Origin: Chondrosia reniformis
Taxonomy: Eukaryota; Porifera; Demospongiae; Chondrillida; Chondrillidae
NCBI GenBank assembly: GCA_947172415.1
Contig: OX359191.1
Coordinates: 620,001 to 684,000 of the forward strand
DNA length: 64,000 bases
Reading direction: 5' to 3'
Below are positions 10,401 through 21,281 of this stretch, piece after piece. Made by a program: the position numbers and the translations under genes. The first letter of the stretch is position 1. Every line of letters begins with the position of its first letter. The notes under the pieces are model-generated. The model searched no databases and had not been told where the DNA came from. It saw only the letters and a list, made by a program, of their open reading frames with translations.

Positions 10401-11642
10401 ATTTTGTAGGTGTCAAGTTCTTTCGAGTACAATTTTAAGGAGTTGTACGATGTTACTGCGTTGAACACTTACCATTTCTAGTAATAGAGTCAATTATGAA
10501 TTACCTAATGTAAGTTTTTACGTTGTACATTTGATTAGAAATTTTCGGTATACTGACGATACAAACTTGTTTTTTTACTATTTCTTAATTTTAATGTTTG
10601 ACGTTCCAAACTAAAGTATACAACGGATGAAACTATATTTCAATTCTGTAAAGTGATTCCTGTTAACAGGTATGATTGCAGCTACTGATTTGTGGCTGTC
10701 TACGGCTATGTTGAGCATTCAAGATATGCTCCTACTAGTAGACACTTTTCCTATGTTGTCACCTAGCAACCAAAATCTATATGTTCTGTCAGTTCGATTG
10801 ACTCTTAAATGTACGTGTTGAAGTTGTTGTGATTAGATGATTTCTTTTTACAACTTTTCTTATACTAACCTTTGAGCTGGTTTTTTGAGTGTTTAAAGAC
10901 CCAGTTTAGTTTCTTGACAGGTCATCGTCATCAACATTTAGATACCAACTGAATCTTTAGACACTCAAAAAGGTTCATAATGGACCATCTCAAAGATAGT
11001 TAATGATTTTTGTATATCTGTAATTGTGTATTTCTTCCAACTTTGCCTTACTAACTGCCTGTAATGCATACCAGAAAAGGATCTTAGAATTCCAAGTAGA
11101 ATGTAATTTTATTAATTAGTCTAATTTGATAAATCAATCTAACAATGATGTCATCATCTAAATATAGTATAATTGTTGCCATGACCATGACATAAGGCTT
11201 CCTTTCCTTGTCTTGTAAGAATGCCTTTGGGTGCTTTATCTGTGGTTGTTCTGAAGTGACCTTTGATAAGTTTGGGTTATTATCTTTGTTAGTGTTCAGA
11301 TATCATTTCTTGTATAAAGTGGTTATGTGTGTGTGACAAAAGGTATAAAGCACATTTCCTCACAGACAAGTCCGTTGCACTGAGTTCTACGAAATAGAAT
11401 ATCTCAAATTGTGAGTGCCATATGGCTCCTTCATACAAACAATTTCAGTCATAAAGAGTTTCGAACAGCACTCTTTGAAATAAGTATTAGAATGTGAATG
11501 TGCAATTAATATAATTAATTATTCATGTGACAGAAAGATGCATCCAGTTGTGGCTATTCTGAGTGCTTATTGACTGGCCCTGTGACTTGTAGGAGCACTG
11601 GATGTGATACCTTCCTCGTCCCTCCCACTCACCTAGCTTTAG

Positions 11643-11747
11643 CGTAAAACAACAATGAATCATGGTCCTTTATCAAGCACAAGGTTGAAGATCTCTTTCC
11701 TGTCACAAGATCAGCTGCAAGAGTTCACAATTCTTTGTGACGTCGTG
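11643..11747 (+). CDS. Candidate internal exon, duplicated gene copy B (first)
   Basis: The counterpart of 3277-3381, also 105 bp with the same acceptor and GTAACC donor. One visible residue change is Leu to Pro in MNHG(L/P)LSS. Its reality depends on the copy A model. Confidence 0.35.
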
Positions 11748-11871
11748 GTAACCTCTCCTGTGAACCTTCCTTTTTCTAATCTATTAATGAATCTTAAAAT
11801 AGCAACAAGTTGAATATGTCTCAGTACTGGATGAGATACCTTCCTCGTCCCTCCCACTCACCTAGTTTTAG

Positions 11872-11976
11872 CGTAAAACAACAATGAATCATGGTCCTTT
11901 ATCAAGCACAAGGTTGAAGATCTCTTTCCTGTCACAAGATCATCTGCAAGAGTTCACAATTCTTTGTGACGTCGTG
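11872..11976 (+). CDS. Candidate internal exon, duplicated gene copy B (second)
   Basis: A local tandem duplicate of 11643-11747, again 105 bp and open, with one Gln to His change in SQD(Q/H)LQEF. Splice sites are kept. It may be an alternative exon or a relic. Confidence 0.3.
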
Positions 11977-12328
11977 GTAACCTCTCCTGTGAACCTTCCT
12001 TTTTCTAATCAATTAATGAATCTTAAAATAGCAACAAGTTGAATATGTCCAAGTACTGGATGCAGATGACATCATAGAAGTGACTTTACATTGGCAGCTG
12101 TTTGGTTTGCACTGTAGCCTGTAGTGTTTCCAGTTGTTGGATTCCTTGAGGAAGTTATGAGTGCACTAATGATAACAAGTCCTGGATGCTAGCAGTTGAG
12201 CGTTCTGTGGAATGTGGAATGTAGCTAATTCTGAGACTGACCTCTCGTATCTTGATCATCAGAAATGTGCATTTGAATGATAGTATTGTCAGTAGATGAT
12301 GTACTCAAGCATATATAATAATTGTGTA

Positions 12329-12511
12329 GCGGGAAACTTTTGCGAGCCTTAAAATTTGGTAAATTGGCGAATTTGCCTTTGAATTGCCAAATTAAAATTT
12401 GGTCAATATCGTGTATATTAAAAACATAGTGTACGGTCAGGGAATTGCCAAATTTAAAATCTGCAATACTCCGAAATAGCCAATGTCATTATGCCTGCCA
12501 ATTTTTCCTGT
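12329..12511. mobile_element. Short insertion, MITE-like
   Basis: About 183 bp present in copy B and absent at the matching place in copy A (near 3727). It is flanked by TA on both sides, as expected for a TA target duplication. The ends show a weak inverted similarity (GCGGGAAA and TTTTTCCTG), and several AATTTGG/CCAAATT inverted motifs lie inside. There is no coding capacity. A non-autonomous Tc1/mariner-type element is likely. Confidence 0.55.
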
Positions 12512-13594
12512 TATATGGTATATGTTGATTTCTAGATAGTGCTGGCCTTTCTGTATAGGAGTTGTGTGATTTATATTGTCTTATAATCATTGCAAATTAT
12601 GTAAGTTAATGGGAGGAATATAATTGTTATATTATAATATATTATATTATAATTAATGTATATACTGTAGTTTAGTTTAATGAGTGTTTTGTTATTAAGT
12701 ATGTCTCTAAATGTAATAAGGATGTCCTATCTAATAAGATTATTTTTCTAAATATGTTGCACATCACATCATTACTGAACAAAGCACTCCCATTCCATAT
12801 ACTTCCTGTATGTACTATTTCCCCAAACTTGTGGTTGTGTGTGCCTTGAGGTTTATGTTATACATTATGTTGCAAGACTGCAGTGTCTAGAATGTGTGTT
12901 CTGTAAGTGTTTTGACTGGAAATGGATTGATGTCTCTAAATGTTCCTAAACTACTGAACTGTATGCACTATTTCCTCGAGGTTTATGTTATACATTATGT
13001 TGCAAGACTGCATTGTAGAGGTCTAGAATAGGGGATTCGCTTGGCTGGAGATGAATACATGTATTCACAGTATGTCTGATGTATACGTAATCATTGTGGG
13101 AATTTGAGAATATTAGCTTGGTTGTACATATATTCATAGTTATTGCCTGTACAGAGTGAATTGTGTAAATGTTTGAGATATTCTGAAAGTGAATGAACAG
13201 AAATGCTTATAGAAAGTAATGATTATTAACATATTCATTATATCTGTGTAAATTGTATGTATAGTGTGGTATATTTCAAGTGTTCTGTAAGTTACACAAG
13301 TATAATGTATACTTCTGTAGGTTAAGCACTCACAATTGAAAGTGTTTCAACTAATTATCTCTTCTTTATTGAGTCCTTATTGTGTAATGTTGTGCAATAT
13401 TGTAAAATCTAGCCCAATCAAGTGCAAGTGTTAGCACTTTCTCAATAGTGCTGTGGCTAATACATAATAATTACATCTGGTGCAATATGGTATCAAAAGT
13501 TATGAATTATTTGTGATATTAAATAAAGATGTTCAATATTTACAAAGTGTAGTAGTTACCATGGTTATTGTTTTTTTTTCTGTTCAAACTGTAG

Positions 13595-13731
13595 ATATTC
13601 AGTCTCGGAATTATCCTGCAGGATTGGAACGTTGCAAGGCAATGGCTGACAGTTGTAATTTTAGTGAAATCTCCCCCTTCATGCCGGGCATCAAGCTCCT
13701 CCTCCAACTGGGGATTCAGTTGGACCTCTAA
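13595..13731 (+). CDS. Conserved last exon of unknown gene, copy B
   Basis: The paralogue of 4962-5098 with the same length, acceptor and TAA stop. The peptide ends LLLQLGIQLDL. Differences from copy A are mostly synonymous in this frame. Protein family not recognised. Confidence 0.5.
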
Positions 13732-14156
13732 CTCACTACTACCCTCTTAGGTTAGATTGTCTCTAGATGAAGGAATATTATTATTCATCTCATCACTCTA
13801 ATATTTATTAACTTCAAAGAAATAGTTGAAATTGTTATTTTCTTATTATACTCATTCTAAATATAAGAGTTACAATAAATAAATACAGCAAATAATTTTG
13901 ATAGAAAAGTAAATAAATTAGTATTATTAGTACTAACTTTATACAACAAAGAATAACTACATGCAAAACGAGGTATTGGCGATTTTCGAAACCATTTAAT
14001 AGCACTGTAACTTAGGAACACACAGGTTTTGCAGAATGTACATTTACTGACACAATGCCACCAGTAAATGGACCATTTACTGCAGAAGATCAAATTCGGT
14101 AATATGAGGTCGTATGTCCAGTTCATCCTAGTCACTGACTGCAGGAGGTAGCCTAG

Positions 14157-14714
14157 TCAGGTCGGCTCTTTCTTACTAGTCTCTTCTTTGGGCTCAGCAT
14201 TACTGTCAGCTTCCTGTACTTCTGGTTGAGTAGTTGGTTCACCGGTTGTCTCCCTTCCCGTAGCGCTGGGGCGCTGCTGCGTGCTACCGCCGACTTCAGG
14301 TAAGTTTTCCGAGGATAGTAGTATCTCATCGGTGATGACTGAATTAGTTGAAGTGTCAGTTGTTCTAGCTCTTTTGATCGATATTCCCTCAGAAGAGCAA
14401 GATCTAGCTCTTGATTTAGCGGGGCGAGGAGAAGTCTCTTCTTCAGGATTCAATGGAGTTTCTGTTGCATCTGAAGAGCCGAATTCGATAGATCCACTAG
14501 GGTATGTCGGCGTGGTAGGAGTGACCATTTCTCCTAAAGCGATTGGGGTCGTTGCCTGTATCGGAAGGGTCAAGTCGAGTTGAACGCTTGCAGCAGACAC
14601 GTTGCTGCTACCACTCGCAATGCTATCCGGTCTACTCCTCACAGAGTCGTCGGTAACGCTACCAGAAGTAGACCTAGATCCGTTAGAATCAGATTCATTG
14701 CTACACATTTTCAA
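14157..14714 (-). CDS. Orphan Ser/Thr/Pro-rich disordered protein, copy B
   Basis: A single-exon frame of 185 codons beginning MKMCSNESDSNGSRSTSGS. The second Met (14708) aligns with the start of the copy A protein, so either may be used. It is disordered and acidic with a basic patch (ISIKRARTTDT). It matches 5558-6160 in several short motifs but is otherwise diverged, with many gaps, so the pair evolves fast while the frame is kept. A TATA-like GATAAAAAG lies about 80 bp upstream on the minus strand (about 14790-14800). No domain or signal peptide is seen; function unknown. Confidence 0.65.
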   Translation of the reverse strand: MKMCSNESDSNGSRSTSGSVTDDSVRSRPDSIASGSSNVSAASVQLDLTLPIQATTPIALGEMVTPTTPTYPSGSIEFGSSDATETPLNPEEETSPRPAKSRARSCSSEGISIKRARTTDTSTNSVITDEILLSSENLPEVGGSTQQRPSATGRETTGEPTTQPEVQEADSNAEPKEETSKKEPT

Positions 14715-16162
14715 ACTCGGAGGGATATAAACTATTTACAGTAAACAAACTCACTCACTGCAATACACTGCTATAGTGGCTTGGAGCTCACTTTTTATCA
14801 GCATTAGTGGGGATTTTCCCATCACTCGCATATTTGCGGTTATGGTCAATAATTCGTACCTACGGAAATCATATTTAAAGTTTGCATTATGTTGCCATCT
14901 ATATTATAGAATATGTATTACCATTATAAGCAGGGAGTGAATAGAAGAGTAACATTATTACTGTTATATTATTACTAATTTGCCACACTAGGGCCAAACT
15001 GCCTATGAGGCACAAAACATTAACAAACGTATTATGTAATACAATAATATATATATTCATTCTTTTTGCGAAGCCTGTGCAATTTTGAAGCCATATGCAT
15101 ATTGTGGTGATTAGGAGCTTCAATCAGTCAGAGCAAAAGAGACATCTTCAGCCAGGAAATGTTCAGGGATTATTACCATATAATATCATATATTTTTGAA
15201 CTGACTATTTTTATACATGTTGACTCACCAAATATTCAGTTGAACTTATATGAAGTACCTTAGTAAAGTCTGTATATAATAATGATGCCATCATCAACAT
15301 GAAGAGTGAGATGTTTGACTGTCAGTATGGACATTTGGGTACAAACGCAATAGAGTACTATCATAACTGACTTATGACTCATAAATACTATATACCAATT
15401 TAACCATCATAGTTACACAGAACTGTAAGGTGTTCCTATATCTATTAGGATATCATAAATACTATATACCAATTTAACCATCATAGTTACACAGAACTGT
15501 AAGGTGTTCCTATATCTATTAGGATATCATAAATACTATATACCAATTTAACCATCATAGTTACACAGAACTGTAAGGTGTTCCTATATCTATTAGGATT
15601 CCTAGCCCACGCATTGTATTCCAACACACTCGGAACTGGAGTGGCTAGGAACTATAAAGTTTGGTAAAGTGTAGTTCCAATGTTGGGAAAGCCCCTTTTT
15701 TCTTTTTCTGGTCAAAACAAATATGATGTAATGGTAACTGAAATAAGATGACCACCGAAAAAGCGAGCTGGACTAGCGTGCCCCGACTTCAACCAAGGAT
15801 CCTAGCGAGAGCATCAATCAACAGAAAGTTTCTTTGATCCATTGGGAGAATGCAATTTCGATATGAACAGTTCGTTAAATAAACACGTGCACCTTAACTT
15901 TGTGAGGCAATGCCTATATCAGCTACACTGGGCCAAGTCGACAATAATATATATAGGGAAAGATGCAAACTCTAGACTTTTTAGGATATTATAGTATGAT
16001 TATATTGGTAGTATAATGCTATTTTTATATTTTACACATACACGTAATTATAAATTTTTTATACATAATATATACATATACATAATATACATGTACAGAT
16101 AGAAATTTGTAACTGTTATATACAAACACCAAACATGTTAAAAGGGATCTGCTGAAAGTCAT
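14715..16162. other. Intergenic, AT-rich
   Basis: No supported coding exon; the 74-codon minus frame at 14899-15123 is hydrophobic chance sequence. It holds the three-copy 74-bp repeat at 15379-15600 and a short inverted pair (TCCTAGCC / GGCTAGGA) near 15600-15650. The last 200 bp before 16163 are TA-rich and are probably the 3' untranslated region of the minus-strand gene. Confidence 0.4.
15379..15600. repeat. 74-bp tandem repeat, 3 copies
   Basis: Three essentially identical 74-bp units, each starting TCATAAATACTATATACC, lie head to tail. Confidence 0.9.
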
Positions 16163-16486
16163 CTAGACTTGACTGGACGGGGTCATAGCCTGAGTAGCAG
16201 CAGCATCGTTCCTATCTCGTAACGTGCTAGAGTTTCCATGATTGCAGCTTTGTGACGAGTCGCTACAAGAGCTAAGTCCTTCGAATTCCTCTTCGGATGG
16301 CGAAGCAGGTTCTAAACTTTTAGGAGATTTCAGCTCCTTAATTGGGTGGTCCGTTACTAGCTCTTTTGGACTCCTCGGACCCATCTCTTTTACATCATCC
16401 TGACCATCTCCCGGGACTCTTACGTCGTCGTAGGCGGAGGACCTTCTAGTAATGTGCCTTATCGAATCTTCCTTCACAATGGACAT
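16163..16486 (-). CDS. Orphan acidic disordered protein
   Basis: A single-exon frame of 107 codons starting MSIVKEDSIRHITRRSSAYD. It is charged and Ser/Pro/Glu-rich (SPKSLEPASPSEEEFEGLSS), with no hydrophobic core. A TATA element on the minus strand (GATATATATAAGG, about 16557-16570) and a CCAAT motif (AACCAATCAAT) lie 55-85 bp upstream, which supports a real promoter and this start. It resembles 5558-6160 and 14157-14714 in size, composition and layout, but no convincing sequence identity is visible. Function unknown. Confidence 0.5.
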   Translation of the reverse strand: MSIVKEDSIRHITRRSSAYDDVRVPGDGQDDVKEMGPRSPKELVTDHPIKELKSPKSLEPASPSEEEFEGLSSCSDSSQSCNHGNSSTLRDRNDAAATQAMTPSSQV

Positions 16487-16557
16487 CGATCTGAATCAGG
16501 TGTAGAGATTAATATATATATCATTTTATTATTTCATTGATTGGTTGCAGCAGCGCC

Positions 16558-16569
16558 CTTATATATATC
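16558..16569 (-). promoter_or_regulatory. TATA box of 16163-16486 gene
   Basis: The minus strand reads ATATATATAAGG about 75 bp upstream of the ATG at 16486, with a CCAAT motif between the two. Confidence 0.45.
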
Positions 16570-17092
16570 GCTGTATAATTGGGGAGTTTCCCATACACAT
16601 TGATATAATCATATTCATACTCCTATCATAACTTTGGTGAAGGGTTCGCCTAACAATGAGTCATGGATCATATCCCATATATCTGATGATCATCTACATC
16701 ATCTGTATATTTTTTATCTAAAAATAAAATGTGCAACAGTCATGTGATAGGTATTAAAATATGTGAAAAGTCAGTTTTTAATTTATTCAAATGAAACAAT
16801 CATGGAAGCCATCCGATAGAGCAAAGAAAATGTTTGGGACTTGTGCCATATACGCTTCAGTACAAAAATAAGAGTTGAATTTACATTACACATTTACATA
16901 CACACATATTAATAACCATATAACATTATTTATACAACTACAAGTATACACATACATATGCACAGGGTAGTGTTTCAGTGTGTGTGTCAGTAGAAACATA
17001 AAACTAGTGATACAACTATGTTAATAGAAAGTGTCTTAGTTGCACACACACTCCTCCATCACATGGGACTATATACAAAATATCAACTCTGT
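16570..17092. other. Intergenic and forkhead 3' region
   Basis: AT-rich, with no exon recognised. The right part, up to 17092, is probably the 3' untranslated region of the forkhead gene on the minus strand. Confidence 0.35.
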
Positions 17093-18881
17093 CTACAGTC
17101 CAGAATCATTGTTGCTTGCCTTGATCAGATCTGGAGTGCTGGAAAAGGGGGGAATTAGGCCCGGAGAGAGGGAGAGAATGGGGAGAGTCCCAACACGCAT
17201 TGGAGTACCAATACCACTGTCCATTTCTGGTAAACTGCTGCGAAGGGGAGATGTGAGTCTTATGAAACCAGGGCTGTCTCCTTCTTCATCAGTAAAAAGT
17301 TGTAAGAGCGTCGGAGAAGAAGGGACTGGCTTGTTCTTCTTGACAACTGGTTTGGGAGGAGTGAAACAGTTTTCTTTTTTGAGAGGTAAAGATCTCTCTT
17401 GTTTAATGTAAATTGGTTGGGGTCGTGATAAAATGGCTGTCTTTGGCCTTTTGCAAACTGGGACTGAGGACTGATTGTTTTCTGAAGTGTTGTAAGATTT
17501 TCTACGCTTCAAAATAAAAGGTGACGTCGGCTTTTTCCTTCTTTGTCCATTCTTAACCATGAGAGGAACACATTGGCTGGTTGCTTCTGGAGGTTCAGAT
17601 TTGATTCCCAAATTAAATTCAAAACCAGACATTGTATCTTCACTGTCCTCACTCTGACTTTCATCCTCAAAGGCTGGGTCAATAGGCATGCCAAACGAGG
17701 AGCTGCTGTTGTGTTTGGTGAGGAATGTTCTAGCTTGTTCGGTGAGACTGATATCTGAGCCATCTTTGTCATTCCTGCTACCAGAAGTCAACCCGGGCTC
17801 AAAGTTCTTGTTGTTGATGGTTGAGTTGGCAAAACTCCTGTTGACAGTCTTCTCCTCCAGAGTGGGTAAAGTGGCTAGGGCCCTCTCTAGCTCCTGAGTA
17901 CCTTCCGGGTCCTTTAGCTTCCAGATGGCTGCTCGACTACGCTTTGACTGACCGTCGCAGACTAGCTTGTAAAACATGCTCTTTCTCACAGACAAGTTAT
18001 GGCGCACAGAATTCTACAAAACAAAGCATCTCAAATAAATTAGGAGAATAATATCACAGTTTTGACTTAGTATTGCAATCATTTCAAGTAAAATATGTTC
18101 TGACACCCAAGACAACCAAACTGTGTCTTTAGACGCTCTAAAAGTCAAAAATGATCCTTTCAAAGGATAAGCAATGCAGTTACAAGGAATCCTTACTCTA
18201 TTATCAAGCAAGATAATTTACCATACTATAAGACCAATACTGATTTGATATAATATAGAAATATTAATTTACAGTTTTTAACTCCTACTACGTAATTGAA
18301 TGTTTTACATAACATTTCTTCCATTAGATGTCATTAGATTAGCACTAATTAAGGAACGGTCTCATTAATTGCATTAATCTAAAAGATTTTGTTGGTGTAA
18401 ATTAGCACAATTTTTGTAAGCTTGTCCAAAATGACAACTCTATAGTTAAACCTCTTAATACTCATCAACTGGAAACTATAGGCAACCGCATAATGTAGAA
18501 TGTAAATAGGACAATATTGATCTAAAGAAACGTTTTCCTAGAAATTCACCCATCTTGATTTACCTTCCAAGCTTTCGCTTCAGTTGATTTGAAGAACGGA
18601 AACGCTTCCTCAATCCACTCGTATATTCCACTCAGTGTCAGTCCTTGCGATTTGGTGGCGCCGATCGCCAGTGAAATCAAGCTGGCAAAAGAGAGCTGCG
18701 GCCTTCCCTCTTGACTGATCCTCGATCGGGGGGGATCCACCCGAATTGTCGGTACAAAGTTATTAAGAGCGGCCTCCAATTCTGATCTTTTACTTTGTGC
18801 CAAAGACATTGAAGATCTTTGGTCGTTTGTTGCTTTTAAATGCGGTAACCACCTCAGGTCCGTCAAACTGTTGTCCATCAT
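17093..18881 (-). CDS. Forkhead-box transcription factor
   Basis: Two exons (18881-18564, 18013-17093) joined at phase 0 give 412 residues. The forkhead winged helix spans the junction at about residues 68-145. Exon 1 ends in helix H2 (LTLSGIYEWIEEAFPFFK) and exon 2 opens with the H3 recognition helix NSVRHNLSVRKSMFYKL, followed by a wing (AAIWKLKDPEG). NSVRHNLS is the hallmark DNA-contact motif. The H2-H3 turn has an extra residue (STEAKAWK), and FxF replaces the usual PYY in places. The C-terminal 250 residues are Ser/Pro-rich with basic patches. The subfamily is uncertain; the recognition helix and wing recall FoxN/FoxJ-type proteins. The protein is nuclear by family. It starts 102 bp from SERGEF, head to head. 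Confidence 0.9.
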
Positions 18882-18983
18882 CTCGTTTGATCAAATCAAA
18901 CGCGCTGCAAAGCTTTCTTGAATTTTTCAATCTTCCCGCCTCTGGGTTGGTCTGAAAGTATTACACAATCGGAGTTGATTAAA
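18882..18983. promoter_or_regulatory. Shared divergent promoter, forkhead / SERGEF
   Basis: Only 102 bp separate the two ATG codons. The interval holds CTTCCCGCC (E2F-like), GGGTTGGTC (inverted CCAAT-like) and a palindromic TTTGATCAAATCAAA stretch. No TATA box is evident. A bidirectional promoter is inferred. Confidence 0.55.
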
Positions 18984-21164
18984 ATGGCGTCCTTGTATTC
19001 ATGGGTAAGTGTATATAGCGTTAAAGTAGGTTAAGTATTCCTTCAATATATGTAACTATTAGGGAGCAAATAGTTACGGACAACTATGCCAAGGACACAC
19101 AAATGATCTTTTAACGCCATCGAAATGTCCACTTGATGAGAAATTTGTAGAAAACATCCGCCATATTGGAGGGGGCGGGGGCCATACCTCTATCTTAACC
19201 AGTAAGTGGGAGCTATGAAAGAGAAGTACACTCACTGAACGTACAAAGACATTCATTTCTGTATGTATGTATCTCCTAGTGAATGGAGAGTTGTGGATGG
19301 TTGGTTGGAACAGTGTGGGTCAGTTGGGGCTTGGACACAGTGAACAGGTGCTCCTACCTGCGAAGGTGGCCCATCTTCCTCCAGTCTCCTCTGTGTCATG
19401 TGGCTGGAACCACACACTGATGTTATCAGAGGAGGGACAAGTGTTTGTTTGTGGTTCCAACAGCTTTGGACAACTGGGTACTGGTGACGATGTTAAAATG
19501 ATAAGCCAACCACAAGCACTTCAGCAAAAGGTGATTGTCCATATTTATGAAATTGCAGTTAAATAACGTATATTTATTGACTACTTAGTATTTCAATGAC
19601 CAAAAGGTGATTAACTTAGCTGCAGGATTGCGACATTCCCTGGCTGTTACAGGTATAGCAGCACTACTTACCACATACACACTTCTTGTGTGATGTTGCA
19701 ATCAGTATGGTAGTGTTATAAATAACTTGTGTACTGAATTGTGTAGTCGATGGATGTGTATATAGTTGGGGAAATTCCCGTAAGGGACAACTTGGAATTG
19801 GATTAGATATGAAAGCCAATGTAATGCAACCAGTTAAAGGTACACTGTAATAGTATCATGTGACTTGCATGTGACCTGCATGTGACCATATATACTGTTT
19901 CTCTAGTGACATCTCTGGAGGGTCATGTGATTAAGAGCGTAGCAGCTGGTAGCTATCACTCCATGGCTCTATCAAGTGAGAGATGGAGTCATACTGTACA
20001 ATAAAACACTCTTTAAATGAAATGTTGTCATTCTACAACATTAGAAGCTGGGGACCTCTTGATGTGGGGACTAAATGATTATGGACAGTGTGGGATTCCA
20101 CCCCCTATGAAGGAGAATCAATTAGAGCAGGAAAATATTGCTGGTGAAAAGAAAATTATGGGGATCTCCCCAATATGGCTGCCTACACTAGTGAAAGAAA
20201 TCAGCAATGTGTCTGAAATCCATAGTGGGTGGAGTCATGTAGCCATAGTAACAAGTGAGTGATTGCTAAATTGTGCACTCATTTTCTACAAAGTTTAGGT
20301 ACTTTACAGTGCAGTGTTAGACGGTCACTTTCTGATGGTCACTTTCTGATGGTCACTTTAGCTGGTAAGGAGGTGTGTATGTGGGGGCGGAACACTTACT
20401 GTGAACTTGGAGTTAGTAGTGAAGTTATGAAGTTCTCTTCTAATCCAGCTCATCTATCTGATGTCAAGAACATACAACAAGTAAGTGGTGTCACATTTAT
20501 ATAAATGAACATATATCCTTTACATATATACAGAGAGGTACTTATATACTAAACTTGTATCATTACTTGTAGAATCCATTATTATAAGTATTACAATGAA
20601 TTGCACTTTTTGGAACATCTTTTGTTATATCCTCGCTCCATATATATATTATACAGGTTACTTGTGGATCTGAACATACAATGATATTAAATGGTGTGTA
20701 TACGTATATGAATACATACTTGTACTGTGAATATATTAATTTTGAATGGATCCTATATCCTATGTGTGTATATGCTGCAGATATATACATATCTGTACAT
20801 TCATGTACATCTATATATGTACATATTCAGTTATAATTACCTTCCTATGTGTATAATTTTATGTTAAGCTTTCTTATTTGAATGCTAAAGATACTCTTAC
20901 AGTAATGGTAAGGTTTATACGTATATAATCAATCACATTATTAAAGGATGTCAATAGATTGTGTAATTGTATATACTCTCAAATCTCATCACACATATAG
21001 GTTGTGGTTCTCTGTTGTCATGGGGATGGAATGAGCATGGGATGTGTGGTGATGGTACTGAAGTGGATGTTTCCAAACCAAAACCAGTTTCAAATTTGGA
21101 AGGAAAAAGTATAGTTAAAATTGGAACTGGAGCTGGACATTCATTTGCCATAGTAACAGAATAA
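18984..21164 (+). CDS. SERGEF: SERGEF (DelGEF) orthologue, RCC1-repeat protein
   Basis: Ten exons (18984-19004, 19063-19201, 19280-19530, 19607-19652, 19747-19839, 19907-19975, 20045-20254, 20362-20480, 20657-20693, 21001-21164) join in frame to 382 codons plus TAA. The product is a chain of RCC1-type blades (WGANSYGQL, CGSNSFGQLGTGDD, SWGNSRKGQLGIG, WGLNDYGQCG, WGRNTYCELGV). Diagnostic matches to vertebrate SERGEF are the GGGGGHTSILT segment in blade one and SWGWNEHGMCGDGTEVDV in the last blade. The vertebrate protein is about 458 residues, so this one lacks most of the C-terminal tail. SERGEF is a seven-bladed propeller reported to bind the exocyst subunit Sec5 and to affect secretion. Exon 4 follows an unusual acceptor (CCAAAAG), copied from the exon 3 donor context. 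Confidence 0.92.
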
Positions 21165-21281
21165 TTAGCTTGACTTCCATTAATTTCATGAAACCTTTCT
21201 ATATATGTACATACATAAATGTGTACTTATTTACTTTTATTATGTTATTATTTGAAAAAATGAGGAAAATACACAGAAATT

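Larger units (their letters stand above)
9150..14760. repeat. Segmental duplication, copy B
   Basis: Colinear with copy A at 540-6200 (see there). Features found only in copy B are a fold-back at 9434-9482, an internal tandem duplication of the exon-like segment (11590-11830 and 11830-12050), and a short TA-flanked insertion at 12329-12511. The 29-bp and 25-bp repeats of copy A are present here as single units. Confidence 0.75.

Noticed and set aside
13857..14135. Minus-strand 92-codon frame below the copy B orphan gene
   Set aside because: Hydrophobic low-complexity frame in the 3' region, with no counterpart at the matching place in copy A.
6004..16650. GGTTCG-like stretches (near 6010 and 16640) as possible tRNA B boxes
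   Set aside because: No matching A box, acceptor stem or anticodon arm around them. No tRNA or rRNA gene is supported anywhere in the window.
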